Origin: CAMDBL01 sp964498125
Lineage (GTDB): Bacteria; Pseudomonadota; Alphaproteobacteria; Rhizobiales; Hyphomicrobiaceae
Direction of reading: 5' to 3'
Length of the DNA stretch: 40,094 nucleotides
Assembly (NCBI GenBank): GCA_964498125.1
Contig: CAZCGE010000133.1
Coordinates: 1-40,094, forward strand
This document shows, in pieces, positions 28,108 through 37,156 of the stretch. Under the pieces are notes generated by a model. It was not told where the DNA came from and made no database searches. It saw only the letters and a list, made by a program, of their open reading frames with translations. The position numbers and the translations under genes are program-made. The stretch's first letter is position 1, and each line of letters begins with the position of its first letter.

Positions 28108-29256
28108 CTACCCCAGCATGCCCGCCACCATCTCGCCGATGGCGAGGCTGGAGGTGAGGCCGGGACTCTCGATGCCGTAGAGGCCGACGAAGCTGGCAAT
28201 GCCATGCTGTTCAGGCCCGTGGATGGCGAAATCGGCGGCGGGCTCGCCTTCGCGGTAGATCTTTGGCCTGACACCTGTGTAGTCCGGCTGCAGGGAGCCG
28301 TCGGGCAGCCCCGGCCAATAGCGCCGCACTTCGCGATAGAACGTGGCGGCGCGCGCACCGTCCGCGTCCTCGAAGTGATAAGTGACGTCGGGCTTCCAGG
28401 CGATGTCGGGGCCGAATTTGGCCTTGCCGCCGACGTCGAGCGTCAGGTGAACGCCAAGCCAGGCTCCCTGCGGCATCGGATAGATCAGCCGCCTGAACGG
28501 TGAGCGGCCCGCATAGGAAAAATAATGTCCCTTGGCGGGGTAGGTAGCGGGCACCGCGTAGCCATCCGGATAGATCAGGAAACCACCGACGCGCGAGGCC
28601 CCGTGCCCCGCGGAATTGACGAGCCGCTTGCTGGTGATCCGCGCCGTCTCGCCGCCCGACGCGATGTCCAGTTCGAACAGCCCCGATGGCAAGCGTGCTA
28701 TCCCATCGACCCGTGTGTTGAGCACCACCTGCCCACGCGCCGACGTGATGTGCCCCTCCAGCGCCAGCATCAGGCCATGGCTGTCGATCACGCCCGTCGA
28801 TGGCGAGAGATAGGCCGCCTCACAGTCGAGCTCCGGCTCCAGCCGGCGGGCTTCCTCGCCGGTCAGCGGCAGCAGATCGCCGACGCCATTGCGTGCCGCG
28901 GTCGCACCGATATCCCTGAGCTTGGGCAGTTCCTCCGGCCGCGTCGCAACCAGCAGCTTACCGCACCGTTGATGCGTGACGCCGTTTTCCGCGCAGAAGC
29001 GATAGAGCATCTGCTTGCCGGCCACGCACAGCCGCGCCCTGAGCGAGCCGGTCGGATAATAGATGCCGGCATGGATCACCTCGGAATTACGCGAGCTGGT
29101 CTCGGAGCCGATCAGGTCGTGCTGCTCCAGCACAATCACCTCCTGGCCAGCCTGGGCCAGGGCGCGGCCGATCGCCAGCCCGACCACACCCGCGCCGATC
29201 ACGATCGTCTCGATGTCCGCCGTCGTCACGTGCGTGCTGCTCCCGCCGGTCTGCAT
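28108..29256 (-). CDS. FAD-dependent oxidoreductase, L-2-hydroxyglutarate dehydrogenase (LhgO) family
   Basis: 382 aa. FAD-binding VIGAGVVGLAIGRAL is near residue 19, then SSRNSEVIHAGIYYPTGSLRA, which marks the LhgO/L2HGDH branch of the DAO family, and a C-terminal GLYGIESPGLTSSLAIG flavin contact. It would oxidise an L-2-hydroxy acid, probably L-2-hydroxyglutarate, at the membrane or in the cytoplasm. The ATG at 29256 is used; GTG a few codons in (VTTADIE) is possible. It converges on the broken iron-binding gene. Confidence 0.87.
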   Translation of the reverse strand: MQTGGSSTHVTTADIETIVIGAGVVGLAIGRALAQAGQEVIVLEQHDLIGSETSSRNSEVIHAGIYYPTGSLRARLCVAGKQMLYRFCAENGVTHQRCGKLLVATRPEELPKLRDIGATAARNGVGDLLPLTGEEARRLEPELDCEAAYLSPSTGVIDSHGLMLALEGHITSARGQVVLNTRVDGIARLPSGLFELDIASGGETARITSKRLVNSAGHGASRVGGFLIYPDGYAVPATYPAKGHYFSYAGRSPFRRLIYPMPQGAWLGVHLTLDVGGKAKFGPDIAWKPDVTYHFEDADGARAATFYREVRRYWPGLPDGSLQPDYTGVRPKIYREGEPAADFAIHGPEQHGIASFVGLYGIESPGLTSSLAIGEMVAGMLG

Positions 29257-29313
29257 TCCGGGATGGCTTTTAGCATGCGCGGGCTGGCAACGGCATCGGG
29301 CGTCATGCCGCTG

Positions 29314-30588
29314 TCAGGCTACGCGCGCGTGCCGGGGCGTTTGATTGGCGTCCCGCACCGCGCCGAGGAAATCCCCGCGAAGAATGCGCTCGGCCATGTT
29401 GGTCACCGCCGCGTCCAATCCGGTACGGGAATAGAGCGTGCCGCGCACCTGCACGGTGGCCGTCAGCGCCCGCACGAAGTCGCGCGCCAGCTGGGCATCC
29501 GGCGGCGCCGGCGCCTGCCAGAAGCCGTCGAGATCACCCTGGTGGGTCAAGCCGGGCACATCGTAGATGGCGGGGCCCAGCGTCTTTACCGGCACGCGGG
29601 CGAGCACGGCCTCGAGCCCCGCCGAGCTATTGATGGTGACGAGCCCGCTTGCCTGCGGCCAAAGCTCGGCAAGATTGCCGCCGTCGAGGAAGTGGACGCG
29701 ATCGGCAACGTCATACCTCTCCGCGATACGCCCAACCGTCCTCCCCCAGCGCTCCAGCCCGTTGTCCAGCGGGTGCGACTTGACGAGCAGTTGGCTGCTC
29801 CGAGGCGCGTGCCGGCTGAACGAGCCAACGATGTGGTCGAGGCCCGACAGCTGCCCCTGGAAAGGGGAATGCGCACGGATCTGAAAGTCGCCTTCGAGCT
29901 GCAGCGGCAAAACAAAAAAGACCTGCCGCTGACCGATGACTCGTTGCGCGCTGGCATGCGCCAGCCTGTCGCGGCGACCTTTGGTTGTCAACCGGCCGAG
30001 CCAGGCCAGATATTCCACTGGGGGAAAGTAGATCGTGTGCCTGTGGAAGTGCGGATAGAGGAACCAGAGCGCCGTCGACGCCAGATTATAGATGACGTCG
30101 GGGGCGGCGGCGTGGACGAAGTGCGCGGGATAGAGCGGCGTCATATCCGGCGCGGGAACCCGCTGGGCGAGCTGCCGGATGGCGTCGGGCTGGTTGGGAA
30201 AATGCGAGGCCGCGCCCGTGCCATCCAGCTCCATGGTCATCCAATCGGGCCGCAGGTAGCCGAGCTCAGTGACGATCACGCGCGCGCCGGCAGCCCTGGC
30301 CTCGGCGGCTGCGATGGCGTGATAGGGCCTCTGGTCGCCGTGCAGCACGACATCTGTGACGCCCCGCTCGCGCAGCACCGTCGCGACGAACGCGGGCCAA
30401 GCCTCGGCGCGGCCGCGAAATTCGAGTGCACCGGGCCGCCGCCAATGCAGCCAGTCGCCAAAGCACAGATTGATGCGACAGACAGCATGCCCTTGCTGCT
30501 CGAAGAAATCCGCCAGGCACCGATACAGCGGCGACAGCGGTCCTTGCAGGAACAGGAAAGAGCGTTTTTTCAGCACCGCCATGCACAT
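29314..30588 (-). CDS. KpsS-like capsule glycosyltransferase, copy A
   Basis: 424 aa. KpsS-family proteins are beta-Kdo transferases that start the poly-Kdo linker joining capsule polysaccharide to lipid at the inner face of the inner membrane. Family marks: SFLFLQGPLSPLY at the N-terminus, TELGYLRPDWMTME, VKSHPLDNGLERW and the closing GLTHQGDLDGFW. The ATG at 30588 overlaps the upstream gene stop (TGATG), so the two are translationally coupled; an ATG at 30582 is also possible. It is clearly a paralogue of the gene before it, which shares the HPLDNG-x-E and LTHQG-x-LD-x-FW motifs. Confidence 0.85.
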   Translation of the reverse strand: MCMAVLKKRSFLFLQGPLSPLYRCLADFFEQQGHAVCRINLCFGDWLHWRRPGALEFRGRAEAWPAFVATVLRERGVTDVVLHGDQRPYHAIAAAEARAAGARVIVTELGYLRPDWMTMELDGTGAASHFPNQPDAIRQLAQRVPAPDMTPLYPAHFVHAAAPDVIYNLASTALWFLYPHFHRHTIYFPPVEYLAWLGRLTTKGRRDRLAHASAQRVIGQRQVFFVLPLQLEGDFQIRAHSPFQGQLSGLDHIVGSFSRHAPRSSQLLVKSHPLDNGLERWGRTVGRIAERYDVADRVHFLDGGNLAELWPQASGLVTINSSAGLEAVLARVPVKTLGPAIYDVPGLTHQGDLDGFWQAPAPPDAQLARDFVRALTATVQVRGTLYSRTGLDAAVTNMAERILRGDFLGAVRDANQTPRHARVA

Positions 30589-31988
30589 CAGCCCGCGACG
30601 CGGCGCCACGCGTGCCAGTCCACCGCCGCCTCGTCCACCTGCGCCGGCGGCCGATTTCGCCCGTCCGAACCCCGCGTATCACCGGCCACGGTCGCGGCAT
30701 CGTGCAGATTGAACGGCACGCCCAGTGCCAATGCGCGCGCCAGCCGCGGCGGCCGTTCTTCGAATGCCCCAGGTTGATTGACCCGGTCTTCCAGGAGTCG
30801 CGCCGCGAATTCGGGGACCGCGCAGGCACGTCCGGCTTTGCTGAAGAAGTTGCCTTTGACCTGGATGGTGCCAGCGACGGCGCGCACGAAGGCCGCGCAC
30901 AGCGTAGCATCCGGCGGCGTGGCGGTCCGCCAGAAACTGTCCAGCGACCCTTGATGCGTCAGTCCGGCAACATCATAGATGGCGGCGCCGAGGACCTTGA
31001 CTGGACGATCGTGCCGAAGCGCATGCACACCGACTGTGCTGTTGACGACAACGACGCCCCGCGTTGCCGTGAGCAGCGTTCTAAGATCGCTGCCGCGAAT
31101 GAGGTGCACCCGGTCAACGGCGCCGCATGCTGCCGCGGCGCGCTGCAGCACGCCCGGCCAGTCTTCCATGCCGTTGTCGAGCGGATGCACCTTGAAGACC
31201 AGCTGCGCGTCGGCGTCGGCATGTTTTGCAAACGACGCAATCACTTCCTCGATCATTTCGGCCTGATGCCGGTAGTGGCTGTTGGCACGCAACTGGTAGT
31301 CGTTCTGCATCTGCATCGGGCACAGATAGAACGGCCGCCTCTCCGCCAGCAGCCGCGTGACGAGCTTGCGCGCCCGGCGGTTGGCACGGCGCGAGGCCAT
31401 CAGCCGCGGGATGTAACTCAGGTAATCGACAACCGGGTGATAGTACTTGTCCGACTGATAGTGCGGGTAGAACATCCACCCGAGCAGTGTCGAGAGGTTG
31501 TAGACCACCTCTGAGACCGCCTCATCGAGGAAGCTATAAAGATAGCGCTCGGTCAGGTCCGGCTCGGGCACCGCCGCGGCGATGGCTCGGATCGCCTCGG
31601 GCGATCGCGGGAAATGCGACCAGGCCGACATGCCACCACGTTCGAGCGTAATCCAATCGGGTCTGAGATAGCCGAATTCAAAGGTGGCCGTGCGCGCACC
31701 GAGATCGCGGGCGACGACGGCAGCCGCCCGATGATAGGGCAGCCGATCCGCATAGTAGACGATATCCGTCACAGCCTCGCGCTCGATCAGACCGCGCACG
31801 AAGTCCGGCCAGTCGTCGAGCGTTCCGCGATAGGCAATGGCGTTGCCCGCCCGCCACAACAGCGCGTCTCCCCAGCAGAAGTTGACACGCAATGCGCGCC
31901 CTCCTTGCCGCTCGACTTCGCGAGCAACGTCACTCGCGAATGTCGAGGGATGGCCTTGCAGGAAAAGAACCGTACGCTTGGGCTGCAT
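30588..31988 (-). CDS. KpsS-like capsule glycosyltransferase, copy B
   Basis: 466 aa. Same marks as its neighbour: TVLFLQGHPSTFASDVA, FEFGYLRPDWITLE, YLCPMQMQNDYQLR, KVHPLDNGMEDWPG, VVVNSTVGVHAL and GLTHQGSLDSFW. It extends about 40 aa further at the C-terminus. The two tandem paralogues may transfer successive sugars of the capsule linker, or one may have taken a new acceptor. The ATG at 31988 is the first start of the unit; a well-formed TTGACA lies about 120 bp upstream. Confidence 0.85.
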   Translation of the reverse strand: MQPKRTVLFLQGHPSTFASDVAREVERQGGRALRVNFCWGDALLWRAGNAIAYRGTLDDWPDFVRGLIEREAVTDIVYYADRLPYHRAAAVVARDLGARTATFEFGYLRPDWITLERGGMSAWSHFPRSPEAIRAIAAAVPEPDLTERYLYSFLDEAVSEVVYNLSTLLGWMFYPHYQSDKYYHPVVDYLSYIPRLMASRRANRRARKLVTRLLAERRPFYLCPMQMQNDYQLRANSHYRHQAEMIEEVIASFAKHADADAQLVFKVHPLDNGMEDWPGVLQRAAAACGAVDRVHLIRGSDLRTLLTATRGVVVVNSTVGVHALRHDRPVKVLGAAIYDVAGLTHQGSLDSFWRTATPPDATLCAAFVRAVAGTIQVKGNFFSKAGRACAVPEFAARLLEDRVNQPGAFEERPPRLARALALGVPFNLHDAATVAGDTRGSDGRNRPPAQVDEAAVDWHAWRRVAG

Positions 31989-32106
31989 TCGCCGGGAACC
32001 CTCGAATCAGCGCCGGACTGTGCTCCACCCCACCGGGCGGGCAACTCCGGCACACTCTATCGTTTACATGCATCGATTCTTGGCTGATTCGCACGGGGGC
32101 GGCGAG

Positions 32107-32112
32107 TGTCAA
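32107..32112 (-). promoter_or_regulatory. Possible -35 box for the KpsS-like pair
   Basis: On the minus strand TTGACA occurs about 120 bp before the ATG at 31988; 17 nt later the -10 candidate is only AATCAG. Weak evidence: a perfect -35 is notable in GC-rich DNA, but the -10 is poor. Confidence 0.2.
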
Positions 32113-32220
32113 TTATTTCGTCCGCATAAGCTGTGCGCAACCGGTGGGACACAGGCCGTCCTATGCCATTGCACGCGGATGAGCATGCTTCGGTTTTGTC
32201 GCCAGATTCCTGCGCCCCGA

Positions 32221-33300
32221 TCACAAACCCAGCTTTCGCCCGGCCCAGGAGGCGTGCCGCCTGATGCCTGCGCCCATGCGGTGAATAAGACTGGCGCGCT
32301 GCACGTTAAACCGCTCGACCACATGCTCAGGCTCGCAAGGCACCAGCGTCACGGGATCGACGTAACGCGCATAGCGCAGCAGCGCAACGGCAACGAGTTC
32401 GTCGATGTCGCGCTGGCGCGTGCGCCGCGGCGAGCGTGTCACATCATCCGTCAGGCCCCATCCCGCATAAAACGGCAGCCCATGCACGGTCACCGGCTTG
32501 CCACGCAGCAGCGCCTCGAAGCCGGACAGGGAGGACAGCGTCACGACCCGATCGCTGGACTCGATGAGGGTGATGATGTCGGCATCCGCAATCGAGGCGT
32601 CGGCATAGCGCGCAATGCTCGCCGCATCGATGTGGCCGGGCCGCAACGCCGCGGCGACATCGGGGTGCGGCTTATAGACGATATACGCGCGCGGATTGGT
32701 CTCGCGTGCCGCGATCAGCAGATCGAGGTTGATGTTGGCGCTGTTGGCACAGTCGAGTGTCGCCGATAGCGTTCGGCGCACTCCGGCATCGACGGCCACC
32801 TGCCCGACCACGAGGATGCGTTCACGGCCAAGCGCCGACTCGAGCGCGACCGCGCGCCGTCCGACATTGTATTTCGACATCCCGGAATCGAGAATGCGCG
32901 CCCTGAGGCCGGCGGCTCGTTGCCTCTCACGCGCGCCGACATCGGCGGTCTCGAGCAAGGTCTCGATGTCGCTGGCGCGTGTCGCATCGTAATAGATGCC
33001 GGCACGGTCCAGGACATAGGAGCAGCCGCGCGCCAACCCGGCGCCAAGGCCGACCGAGCGCAGGAAACCGTCCTCGGCGAAGACCAATTCAAGCCCAGCC
33101 GCGCGAGCCTCGGCTTCATCGGCAGGCGTGATCTTCGATGCCCAGCAAACCAGCGCGCCGCCGGCGACCCGCGCGGCGGCGAGCCCGCGGTCGAAGGTAT
33201 CGTGGAACGTCACCTTTTTGCCTTCGGCGGCCAGCAGCGCACGCAGCGCTTTCTGGTTCCACCACGCGACACCGACCGCGATGATCCGCCCGCCTGTCAT
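32221..33300 (-). CDS. KpsC-like capsule glycosyltransferase, single module
   Basis: 359 aa. It contains FAEDGFLRSVGLGA, YVLDRAGIYYDATRASDIETLL, KYNVG, VGQVAVDAG, IVYKPHPDVAAALRPG, VTLSSLSGFEALLRGKPV and YAGWGLTDD, the repeated-unit motifs of KpsC. Full KpsC (about 670 aa) has two such modules that add alternating beta-Kdo linkages; here there is only one. With the two KpsS-like genes on the same strand (232 bp further on) it forms a small capsule-linker set, lacking kpsM/T/D/E in this window. A single-module enzyme may make only one linkage type. Confidence 0.85.
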   Translation of the reverse strand: MTGGRIIAVGVAWWNQKALRALLAAEGKKVTFHDTFDRGLAAARVAGGALVCWASKITPADEAEARAAGLELVFAEDGFLRSVGLGAGLARGCSYVLDRAGIYYDATRASDIETLLETADVGARERQRAAGLRARILDSGMSKYNVGRRAVALESALGRERILVVGQVAVDAGVRRTLSATLDCANSANINLDLLIAARETNPRAYIVYKPHPDVAAALRPGHIDAASIARYADASIADADIITLIESSDRVVTLSSLSGFEALLRGKPVTVHGLPFYAGWGLTDDVTRSPRRTRQRDIDELVAVALLRYARYVDPVTLVPCEPEHVVERFNVQRASLIHRMGAGIRRHASWAGRKLGL

Positions 33301-33405
33301 CGTTCGCGCTCGCCGCCGCGGATCGCCATTGGCCCGTCCACATCTGTCCAGTCCGGCCCAGACCTGCCCGCAAGCCCGGACAGCCGTGACATATCATACC
33401 CTCCA

Positions 33406-33442
33406 GCGAAAGGTTCGACCCGAAGGAGGTCTCACCTTTCGC
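33406..33442 (-). other. Hairpin downstream of the VOC dioxygenase-like gene
   Basis: Perfect 9-bp stem GCGAAAGGT / ACCTTTCGC (33406-33414, 33434-33442) with a 19-nt loop. It lies about 86 bp after the stop of the minus-strand gene at 33528 and could end its transcript, but no T-run follows. Confidence 0.4.
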
Positions 33443-33527
33443 AGAACGGCGCTCGCGCCGGGCCGCCTTGCGGCCTCGCCAAGCGGACAATGCCGAAGAG
33501 CCTATCCTTCCGCTTGGCGGTATCAAA

Positions 33528-34472
33528 TCACAGCGGCTTCAATCCAGCCTCGATCTGGGCGCGCTTTGCCTCCATGAACGGGGGAATGGACAGTTTCTGG
33601 CCCAGCGTCTCCAGCGGTTCATCGACGGCGAAACCCGGACCGTCCGTGGCGATCTCGAACAGGATACCGCCCGGTTCCCTGAAATAAAGCGAGCGGAAAT
33701 AGTAGCGCTCGACCTCACCGCTCGAGGGAATGCGCAATTCTTTCAGTCGCTCCGTCCACTGCGTGAGCGCGGCCGTGTCGGGCGTGCGGAAGGCGACATG
33801 ATGCACGCCGCCGGCGCCTTGCAAGGCCGTCGGCGCTTGCGGTTCGCCGATCACGTGCAACTCGGCGGCAGCACCGCCCGGTCCCATCGCGTACACCTGC
33901 ACGTCATGCTCATCGAGACGATAGCTGCGCGCTTGCCGCATGCCGAGCACAGCCTCGAGCATGTGCTGGGTCGGCGCAAGCGTCGCCACGCTAATGCTGA
34001 TCGGCCCAAGTCCACGGATCTGCCGCTCGGCCGGCACCGGGCTCGGCGGCCAGGGGTGCGCCTCGCCGGCGCCGCCGTCGTCGACCAGCATCAGGCGCTG
34101 GCCCTCGCCGTCCTCGAAGGCGAGACTGGCGCGTCCATCGATTTCCACGACATCCCCGGTCGACACGCCCAAACGCCGCAGCCGGTCCCGCCACCAGCCG
34201 AGCGTGCCGGCGCCGCTCACCCGCAGCGCCGTGCGCACGATGGCGCGCGTGCCACGGCGCTCGCGCGCCATCGGCCAGTCGAAGAAGGTCAGGTCGGAGC
34301 CTGCCATGCCATGCCCATCGGCATAGAACAGATGATAGGCGCTGGTATCGTCCTGGTTGATGCTCTTCTTGACGAAACGCATTCCCAGTGTCTCGGTATA
34401 GAACGCCAGATTGTCACGAATGCGCGCGCTGATCGCCGTCAGATGGTGGATACCGCCGAGTTCGAGCGCCAT
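33528..34472 (-). CDS. VOC-family ring-cleaving dioxygenase-like protein
   Basis: 314 aa from the ATG at 34472, with AAGGAG 5 nt upstream. Two vicinal-oxygen-chelate halves: residues about 5-140, starting GGIHHLTAI, and about 150-290, starting GLGPISISVATL and holding GVHHVAFRT and GGILFEIATDGPGF. The His, His and Glu of these motifs would bind Fe or Mn. It resembles LinE/MhqO-type proteins that open hydroquinone or catechol rings, often in quinone stress responses. The substrate is not evident. The leader carries a doubled ribosome-binding segment. Confidence 0.88.
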   Translation of the reverse strand: MALELGGIHHLTAISARIRDNLAFYTETLGMRFVKKSINQDDTSAYHLFYADGHGMAGSDLTFFDWPMARERRGTRAIVRTALRVSGAGTLGWWRDRLRRLGVSTGDVVEIDGRASLAFEDGEGQRLMLVDDGGAGEAHPWPPSPVPAERQIRGLGPISISVATLAPTQHMLEAVLGMRQARSYRLDEHDVQVYAMGPGGAAAELHVIGEPQAPTALQGAGGVHHVAFRTPDTAALTQWTERLKELRIPSSGEVERYYFRSLYFREPGGILFEIATDGPGFAVDEPLETLGQKLSIPPFMEAKRAQIEAGLKPL

Positions 34473-34507
34473 GTCTGCTCCTTGAATGGTGTCTGCTCCT
34501 TGAATTG
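34472..34507. repeat. 18-bp tandem duplication covering the ribosome-binding site of the VOC gene
   Basis: TGTCTGCTCCTTGAATGG is followed at once by TGTCTGCTCCTTGAATTG (34472-34489, 34490-34507); they differ only near the end. On the minus strand each holds AAGGAGCAGACA, so the VOC gene has two Shine-Dalgarno copies, but only the nearer is followed by ATG. Confidence 0.85.
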
Positions 34508-34780
34508 TGCTTGCGGCACTATGATATCGGACACGCCGCAAAGCCGTACATGCCGAAGTGAGCCAGGGACCGGGTCACGACGGATTGATGTGGGTTAATA
34601 CGTTCTATCGTCTGCCAGGCTAGAAATCATGCTCGAACGATAACCGAGTTGTGAGGCAACGTGAGGCCGGCGACACGGCAACGTGGTTTGTGGCGGGGAG
34701 ATGGAGCCTTTAATCTGCGCCTTGGCTTGCCACGCCTTCGACACGGACATGCGCCAGGCTGGCGCAGAAATGACGAGGAG

Positions 34781-34819
34781 AAGCAGTTCGAACCAACCAC
34801 AATGGGCGAAGGACTGCTT
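34781..34819 (+). promoter_or_regulatory. Hairpin just before rpoH, possible translation control element
   Basis: AAGCAGTTC (34781-34789) can pair with GGACTGCTT (34811-34819) as nine pairs including one G-U, loop 21 nt, ending 11 nt before the rpoH ATG. The GAAGGA purine run that might serve as ribosome-binding site is partly in the stem. The rest of 34508-34780 shows no gene. Confidence 0.35.
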
Positions 34820-34830
34820 AGTAGCACCAA

Positions 34831-35721
34831 ATGGCGACCAGATCACTTCCAACACCCGCCGGCGGCTCGGTCGGCCTCAGCCGCTATCTGGACGAAATCC
34901 GCAAGTTCCCGATGCTGGAGCCTGGCGAGGAATTCATGCTGGCCAAGCGCTGGCAGCAGCATGGCGACACTGAGGCAGCGCACCGGCTCGTCACCTCGCA
35001 CCTGAGGCTCGTGGCGCGCATCGCCATGGGCTATCGCGGCTATGGTCTGCCCATCGGGGAAGTGATCTCGGAAGGCAACGTCGGCCTGATGCAAGCGGTC
35101 AAGCGCTTCGAGCCCGACAAGGGTTTCCGGCTGGCGACCTACGCCATGTGGTGGATTCGCGCCTCGATCCAGGAATACATCCTGCGGTCCTGGAGCCTCG
35201 TCAAGATTGGCACGACAGCGGCGCAGAAGAAGCTATTCTTCAACCTGCGCCGCACCAAGGGACAAATCCAGGCCCTGGAAGAGGGCGACCTCAAGCCCGA
35301 GCACGTCAAGGCCATCGCCACGAAACTCGGCGTGCCCGAGGTCGACGTCGTCAACATGAACCGCCGGCTCAGCGGCGATGCCTCGCTGAATGCGCCCGTG
35401 CGGGCGGATCAGGAAACCGGCGAATGGCAGGACTGGCTGGTCGACGACACGCCCGACCAGGAAGAGCGCTTGGCCGACGCCGAAGAGGCCAGCATGCGCC
35501 GGGCCTACCTCAACAAGGCGCTGGCGACACTGAATGAGCGCGAACGGCGCATCTTCGAGGCGCGCCGACTGGCCGAGGAGCCGGCGACGCTGGAGGACCT
35601 GTCCGTGGAATTCAGCGTCAGCAGGGAGCGCATCCGCCAGATCGAGGTGCGCGCCTTCGAGAAGGTGCAGAAGGCGGTGCGGCAATCCGCCCGTTCCGAC
35701 GAGGTCGGCGCGGCGCGCTGA
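34831..35721 (+). CDS. rpoH: RNA polymerase heat-shock sigma factor RpoH (sigma-32)
   Basis: 296 aa, group 3 sigma factor of the alphaproteobacterial RpoH type. Region 1.2/2 shows LSRYLDEIRKFPMLEPGEE and RLVTSHLRLVARIAMGYRGYG, region 2.4 has FRLATYAMWWIRASIQEYIL, and the RpoH box reads QKKLFFNLRR. Region 4 has LNERERRIFEARRL with the helix-turn-helix FSVSRERIRQIEVRAFEKVQ. It directs RNA polymerase to heat-shock promoters. The ATG at 34831 is the first in frame after a stop at 34822. Several alphaproteobacteria have more than one RpoH, so this may be one of a pair. It converges with acuI, 9 bp apart. Confidence 0.96.
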   Translation: MATRSLPTPAGGSVGLSRYLDEIRKFPMLEPGEEFMLAKRWQQHGDTEAAHRLVTSHLRLVARIAMGYRGYGLPIGEVISEGNVGLMQAVKRFEPDKGFRLATYAMWWIRASIQEYILRSWSLVKIGTTAAQKKLFFNLRRTKGQIQALEEGDLKPEHVKAIATKLGVPEVDVVNMNRRLSGDASLNAPVRADQETGEWQDWLVDDTPDQEERLADAEEASMRRAYLNKALATLNERERRIFEARRLAEEPATLEDLSVEFSVSRERIRQIEVRAFEKVQKAVRQSARSDEVGAAR

Positions 35722-35730
35722 CGGCTGGCA

Positions 35731-36717
35731 CTACGCCACGGTCAACACGATGCGACCGCGCACCTTGCCCGCCAGGATCTCGGGCGCGAGGCCAACCACG
35801 TCCGCAAGCGGGCGGGTCACTGTCAGCGCATCGAGCTTGACCGTGCTCAAGTCCCGAGCCAGCCGCGCCCACGCCGCCTGCCGCTTCGCCTTGGGCGCCA
35901 TGACGCTGTCGATGCCGGCCAGCGTCACCCCGCGCAGAATGAACGGCGCGACGGAACTCGCCAGGTCCATGCCCTGCGCCAGTCCGCAGGCCGCGACGCA
36001 GCCGCCGTAGCGGGTCTGCGCAATGGCGTTGGCCAGGGTATGACTGCCGGCCACGTCGATGGCGCCGGCCCACCTTTCCTTGGCCAGCGACCGCGCCGGA
36101 CCGGAAAGCTCGGCGCGCGCCATCACTTCAGAGGCCCCCAGCGCCTTCAGGAAATCGGTCTCGTCGGGCCGGCCGGTGGCCGCGACCACCTGATGCCCGA
36201 GCTTGGCGAGGACGGCGACCGCGACGCTGCCGACACCGCCAGCCGCGCCCGTGACCAGCACCGGTCCGCTGCCAGGCACAACGCCATGATGCTCGAGTGC
36301 CATGACAGCCAGCATGGCCGTATAGCCGGCGGTGCCGATCGCCATGGTCTGCGCCTTGGTGAAGGCTGCGGGGCGTTTGATCAGCCAGTCCCCCTTGACG
36401 CGCGCCGCCTGGCTGTAGCCGCCATGGTGCGTCTCGCCCACGCCCCAGCCGTTCAGGATGACGTCATCGCCCGGCTTGAAATCCGCGTGCGCGGACGTTG
36501 TCACCGTGCCGGCGAAGTCGATCCCGGGAATCAGAGGAAAGCGCCGCACGATCGGCGCCGTGCCGGTGAGCGCCAGACCGTCCTTGTAATTGATGGTGGT
36601 GTGGCTGACACGGACCGTGACATCGCCGTCCATCAGGTCGGCCGAGCCTATTTCGCACCAGGCCACCGCTTGACCCTGATCGCCCTTGGTCACCATCAAC
36701 GCTTTGAACCGCTCCAT
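35731..36717 (-). CDS. acuI: Acrylyl-CoA reductase AcuI / YhdH-type oxidoreductase
   Basis: 328 aa, a zinc-free medium-chain reductase. MERFKALMV start, TTINYKDGLALTG near residue 41, FAGTVTTS, the conserved WGVGETHHGGYSQ, and NADPH-binding VTGAAGGVGSVAVAVLAKLG near 155. The family reduces acryloyl-CoA to propionyl-CoA with NADPH, serving dimethylsulfoniopropionate or 3-hydroxypropionate metabolism, or detoxification of acryloyl-CoA. The ATG at 36717 follows GGGGAGA. No dmd or prp genes are near, so the cellular role is open. Confidence 0.9.
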   Translation of the reverse strand: MERFKALMVTKGDQGQAVAWCEIGSADLMDGDVTVRVSHTTINYKDGLALTGTAPIVRRFPLIPGIDFAGTVTTSAHADFKPGDDVILNGWGVGETHHGGYSQAARVKGDWLIKRPAAFTKAQTMAIGTAGYTAMLAVMALEHHGVVPGSGPVLVTGAAGGVGSVAVAVLAKLGHQVVAATGRPDETDFLKALGASEVMARAELSGPARSLAKERWAGAIDVAGSHTLANAIAQTRYGGCVAACGLAQGMDLASSVAPFILRGVTLAGIDSVMAPKAKRQAAWARLARDLSTVKLDALTVTRPLADVVGLAPEILAGKVRGRIVLTVA

Positions 36718-36840
36718 AGTCTCTCCCCAAAGGCTACGCCCGAAAAATCCACCTTGATCACCGAAGTCGAGAGCCTTGTGTTGCAGGACAACCCGCCTGA
36801 CGTACAGCACATTCGCACGCCCATGCCGGCAAGCGCATCG

Positions 36841-37080
36841 CGTTTTATCGTTGAATTAATAAATAAGACTACAGTTCTTGTGACGATATCTTGATGAATA
36901 TATAAGTTAAACTCTTATTACCCCAAGTGATGATATGGTTAATGGCAAGTGATGTCTTCGTGCACCAGTGTTGCCTTCCTACAATTTCCATAAAATTTGC
37001 GAGAAATTGCCGAATCGACTGAGATGAATATTGCACCGCACAACATTTTTCTCTTGGCACCGCCGCCCATCTTCTCATAA
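36841..37080. other. AT-rich island in the intergenic region after acuI
   Basis: By hand count 38 of 120 bases at 36841-36960 are G or C (about 32 percent) in a GC-rich window, rising towards 37080. It carries two direct repeats CAAGTGATG (36924-36932 and 36946-36954) exactly 22 bp apart. A minus-strand reading of 69 codons (36869-37078) has no family likeness. It may be a regulatory region or a trace of transferred DNA. Confidence 0.6.
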
Positions 37081-37156
37081 CGTGCGATCTTGCGCGCGAC
37101 TCTCCGGGGTCGCGTCAAGTCATGTGTCCGGCCACGCGCCGGAATAGGAGGCAGAG

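Noticed and set aside
34499..34530. CTTGAAT...CTATGATATC as a heat-shock or housekeeping promoter for rpoH
   Set aside because: Spacing is 14 for one -10 choice and the other is poor; it also overlaps the tandem repeat of the opposite gene, and lies 300 bp from rpoH.
36869..37078. 69-codon minus-strand frame in the AT-rich island
   Set aside because: No start signal or likeness; low GC makes chance frames of mixed quality here.
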